Assembly: GCA_024400305.1 (NCBI GenBank)
Contig: JAKSMX010000016.1
Span: forward strand, 1-56,924
Length of the DNA stretch: 56,924 bases
Origin: Bacteroidales bacterium
Lineage (GTDB): Bacteria; Bacteroidota; Bacteroidia; Bacteroidales; F082
Reading direction: 5' to 3'
The notes under the pieces are model-generated. The model did not search any database, had not been told where the DNA came from, and saw only the letters and a program-made list of their open reading frames with translations. Shown here piece after piece: positions 54,164 through 56,924 of the stretch. The stretch's first letter is position 1. Each line of letters begins with the position of its first letter. A program made the position numbers and the translations under genes.

Positions 54164-56293
54164 ATGTTAAATTGGTTTAAATATCCGTTCGTCAGGTTGC
54201 TGATACCTTTTGCATCCGGCATTTGGCTTGCCTGCACTTTCAAGCCGCAAAATGCTGATGTGTTGGCCACATTTTGTGTGTATGTTTCTCCGCTGCTGCT
54301 CGTTTCATTGATAATTGTCTCAAATCACGTAAAAAAATATAGTCTGAGATGGCTGTTCGGTTTGCTTCTCAACGCACTTCTCATATTAATAGGTGTGTTT
54401 TCTGTTCATATCCGCGATGACGATTTGGAAGAATTTCACATTTCTCATCGTGAGCTTGATGATGTGACATGTTATGTCGCAAGAGTTTATGATTGTCCGA
54501 CTGTCAGGGATAAATCCGTGAAAGTCATTCTGGAATTGAAAGCGGTTAAACGTTTTGGTGATGCGGCAGAAAGCGTCTCCGGAAAAGTCATGGCGTATTT
54601 TGAAAAAACGGATCGTGCGGAGGCTTTGAAATACGGTGATATTATTGTTTTTTTCGATCCTCCTGACTTTGTTGAGCCGCCGAAAAATCCCGAACAATTT
54701 GATTATAAGACATATCTTTTGCGAAAAGGTGTCTCACATCAGATGTACATAAAAGATGGCAGATGGGTGAGTCTTGGTGTAAACCAGTCAAACCGGATTT
54801 ATGGATTTTCTTATCGCCTTCGTGACTTTCTGCTTTCAACCATGCGGAATCTCGGGGTCGAAGGGGATGAGTATGCTGTCGCGGCTGCGATTCTTATTGG
54901 TTTTGACGACACATTGCCTGAAGAACTCCGGCAGAGTTATGTCGCGGCCGGCTCAATGCATATATTATGTGTATCGGGGCTTCATGTCGGTGTGGTGTTC
55001 ATGGTTTTTTCATATATGCTTGCGTTTCTTAATAAACGGAAGCGTTGGCAGCATCTGGTCAAACAGTCTCTGCTCTTGCTCCTGATTTGGATGTACGCAT
55101 TGCTGGCTGGACTTGCTCCGTCGATTCTTCGTGCGACGATAATGCTTTCATTCGTGATTTTAGGCGATATGCTTAATAGGAAAGGAGTGTTGCTCAATAG
55201 TTTAGCCGCATCTGCATTTACGCTGCTTTGCATAAAGACGGCAAACCTGTTCGATGTCGGATTCCTGCTTTCGTATGCTGCTGTCGTGGGAATTGTGGTT
55301 CTGCAAAAGCCAATTTACAACATTTTTTATATCAAATTCAAGCCTTTGGACAAGATTTGGGAGATGACGTCGGTGACATTGGCGGCGCAGATGGCAACGG
55401 CTCCGTTCTCGGTTTTCTTCTTCCACCAGTTCCCCGTTTATTTTTGGCTGAGCAACCTTTTCATGACCCCAATTTCAACCATCGTGATAATTGGTGGAAT
55501 GCTGATGCTTGTTTTTAGCCCTATACCTTATATTAATGTGGCAATCGCATTCTGTGTGAAATGGATGATATTTTTAATGAATCAAGTCGTCATTTCAATT
55601 GAAAATCTTCCGGCTTCCATCGTTAAAGGCTTGTATGTGAATGATCTGGAATTTGTTTGTCTTGTCTTGATTTTAATATTGCTTATGCTGACAATTGAAT
55701 TTAAAGAAAAAAGAATGGTTTTTGCTATTCTGTCAATCTCATTGGTTTTCAGCATTTCTCAACTTTCAAGGGCGATTGTGCAGCGAGAACAGCTGTCGTT
55801 TACGGTGTATTCTTTGTCGAAAGGTACCGCCATCGATTTTGTCTGTGCAAATCAACATGTTGTTCTGTGCGATTCAATTGTTTATTATGATCCGGATGTT
55901 GCAGGTTTTGGCATGGAAAACAATCTGATAAGGCATGGAGTTTATAAAAATGGCAATAATCTGTTGCTTGATGATGCCGATTTTGATGAATTTTTTATTA
56001 GAAAGCGAAAAAACATGGTGTCATTCGGAGAAAAATTAATCGCATTTTCTGAAGAAAAAGCGTATTTTGGCGTAGAATCGACCTTAAAACCTCATTTTGA
56101 CTATTTCGTTGCTTGTGGTAGGGAGAATATAGATGTTGAGAAATTATGTAAATGCTATATTATTGATTTACTGATAATTGACAGTTCGATTCCAGAGTAT
56201 TTAAGAAAAATAATGATTGAAAAAGCAGAGGAAATAGGACAGGTGTATTATGATGTAAAAACAAATGGTGCGTATGTATATCAAAAAAATTAA
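54164..56293 (+). CDS. comEC: ComEC/Rec2-family DNA uptake channel protein
   Basis: 709 residues. N-terminal helices and the DUF4131-type beta domain (about 60-220), then the competence domain with ILIGFDDTLPEELRQSYVAAG, HILCVSGLHVGVVFMVFSYML and LAGLAPSILRATIMLSFVILG. The C-terminal part after residue 540 is a short beta-rich domain; the metallo-beta-lactamase motif HxHxDH of some ComEC proteins is not seen. It would pass single-stranded DNA through the inner membrane. Confidence 0.9.
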   Translation: MLNWFKYPFVRLLIPFASGIWLACTFKPQNADVLATFCVYVSPLLLVSLIIVSNHVKKYSLRWLFGLLLNALLILIGVFSVHIRDDDLEEFHISHRELDDVTCYVARVYDCPTVRDKSVKVILELKAVKRFGDAAESVSGKVMAYFEKTDRAEALKYGDIIVFFDPPDFVEPPKNPEQFDYKTYLLRKGVSHQMYIKDGRWVSLGVNQSNRIYGFSYRLRDFLLSTMRNLGVEGDEYAVAAAILIGFDDTLPEELRQSYVAAGSMHILCVSGLHVGVVFMVFSYMLAFLNKRKRWQHLVKQSLLLLLIWMYALLAGLAPSILRATIMLSFVILGDMLNRKGVLLNSLAASAFTLLCIKTANLFDVGFLLSYAAVVGIVVLQKPIYNIFYIKFKPLDKIWEMTSVTLAAQMATAPFSVFFFHQFPVYFWLSNLFMTPISTIVIIGGMLMLVFSPIPYINVAIAFCVKWMIFLMNQVVISIENLPASIVKGLYVNDLEFVCLVLILILLMLTIEFKEKRMVFAILSISLVFSISQLSRAIVQREQLSFTVYSLSKGTAIDFVCANQHVVLCDSIVYYDPDVAGFGMENNLIRHGVYKNGNNLLLDDADFDEFFIRKRKNMVSFGEKLIAFSEEKAYFGVESTLKPHFDYFVACGRENIDVEKLCKCYIIDLLIIDSSIPEYLRKIMIEKAEEIGQVYYDVKTNGAYVYQKN

Positions 56294-56363
56294 TTTGTAA
56301 AATATTGTAAATCAATTTTATAAAAATATTTAAAAAAAAGTTTGAATTTTTTTCAAAAAAGTG

Positions 56364-56393
56364 TTGCGCATATTAAAAAAGGTTGTATCTTTG
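56364..56393 (+). promoter_or_regulatory. Promoter of tRNA-Asp
   Basis: TTG (56364-56366), 19-bp spacer, TATCTTTG (56386-56393), 46 bp before the tRNA. Confidence 0.75.
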
Positions 56394-56439
56394 CACCGTT
56401 GAAACAAACAGAAAAGTTCAACTGGTTCTTGAAGATAAT

Positions 56440-56514
56440 GGTGCCGTAGTTCAGTTTGGTTAGAATGCCTGCCTGTCACGCAGGAGGTCGACGGTTCGAG
56501 CCCGTTCGGCACCG
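56440..56514 (+). tRNA. tRNA-Asp (GTC)
   Basis: 75 bases. Acceptor GGTGCCG / CGGCACC, D stem GTTC/GAAT, anticodon stem CCTGC/GCAGG with loop CTGTCAC (anticodon GTC), five-base variable loop, T stem GACGG/CCGTT with loop TTCGAGC, discriminator G. CCA is not encoded. Confidence 0.97.
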
Positions 56515-56518
56515 CAAA

Positions 56519-56552
56519 GGAAACTCACTCAATCGGGTGGGTTTCTTTTTTT
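56519..56552 (+). terminator. Terminator after tRNA-Asp
   Basis: 12-bp stem (56519-56530 with 56535-56546, three G-U pairs), loop of 4, then T-run. Confidence 0.8.
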
Positions 56553-56924
56553 GTTAACTTTTCGCAAAAATCAGTGTGTGATCAATCAACAAATCAATGT
56601 GAAAAGTTCTACCCATTTCACGGGTTCTGTGTAAATGCTGATCAAAACCTTACTGCCAAATTATATTCAACTTGTGTTCAATTATATTTGATTGTTAAAG
56701 TTGTTTTTTTAGTTTTTTCTTCATGTTTGAAATGTTAAAAGCCATACCATATCATCAAAAACAAGTCGAATTTGCTTTTTTCAAGCATTTTCGGTTCGTT
56801 TTTTTTTGCAAAAATTCCGTATCCTTTTTTTGATTTTTCTCAAAAAAAAATCTTTTTTGGCGTGGAATCGGCGTAATTTTTCATTCAAGAAGTCGCAAAA
56901 AAGGCCGTTCGGGCTCATGTTTTG
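56553..56924. other. AT-rich terminal region without visible gene
   Basis: 372 bp with many T and A runs and no open frame with protein character. It may be the leader of a gene beyond the window. Confidence 0.5.

Overview
The window looks like chromosomal DNA of a Bacteroidales-type bacterium (phylum Bacteroidota). Evidence seen in the sequence: promoters of the Bacteroidota form TTTG-N19-21-TAnnTTTG in front of many genes; three proteins with a type IX secretion (T9SS) C-terminal sorting domain; the complete MoxR/DUF58/BatA-E cluster; fimbrillin/FISUMP-type surface lipoproteins; AAA/PD-(D/E)XK (DUF1703-type) genes; and enzymes for Kdo, heptose and lipid A, so a Gram-negative outer membrane. 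T9SS-sorted proteins argue against Bacteroides in the narrow sense and for a T9SS-bearing Bacteroidales lineage. I cannot name a genus.

Layout. 1-3.3 kb: 3' part of a large surface protein, a hairpin-rich intergenic element, and a full AAA/PD-(D/E)XK gene. 3.4-7.2 kb (minus): YafQ-type toxin-antitoxin pair, an MMPL/RND exporter and a polyprenyl diphosphate synthase. 7.2-12.2 kb (minus): a TolC-HlyD-ABC-2-ABC-2 efflux operon with no ATPase gene. 12.4-17.6 kb: pssA, lptB, kdsD, recQ and a DUF4296 lipoprotein. 17.6-20.7 kb: accessory island with a poly-C tract, a small secreted protein with a C-terminal anchor, a fimbrillin/FISUMP lipoprotein and a truncated second AAA/PD-(D/E)XK gene that runs into the 3' end of ddl. 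20.7-26.8 kb: ddl, PASTA protein, T9SS protein, rluD, hldD. 26.9-32.7 kb: MerR regulator, M23 peptidase, alaS, a lipoprotein and a PorT-like barrel. 32.7-40.5 kb: two very large T9SS cargo proteins flanking rdgB, ung and a 41-residue lipoprotein. 40.7-49.1 kb (minus): moxR-DUF58-unknown-batABCDE. 49.2-56.3 kb: ECF sigma factor, then kdsC, a UbiA prenyltransferase, maf, surE, lpxB and comEC. 56.44 kb: tRNA-Asp.

How it works together. Most of the window is envelope biology: LPS core and lipid A (kdsD, kdsC, hldD, lpxB, lptB), phospholipid and isoprenoid lipids (pssA, prenyl synthase, UbiA), peptidoglycan (ddl, PASTA, M23), efflux, and the Bat system.

The least explained parts are non-coding or accessory: (i) a repeated unit of surface lipoprotein plus AAA/PD-(D/E)XK gene; (ii) four direct repeats at 21/21/20-bp spacing upstream of kdsC; (iii) twin palindromes 21 bp apart over the toxin-antitoxin promoter; (iv) a 145-bp GC-rich cluster of hairpins; (v) degenerate AT-rich word arrays (ACTTT, TTTAGT, TTTAGGNGTT) that fill many intergenic gaps, including gaps inside the bat operon. 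None of these is proven to be a new system.
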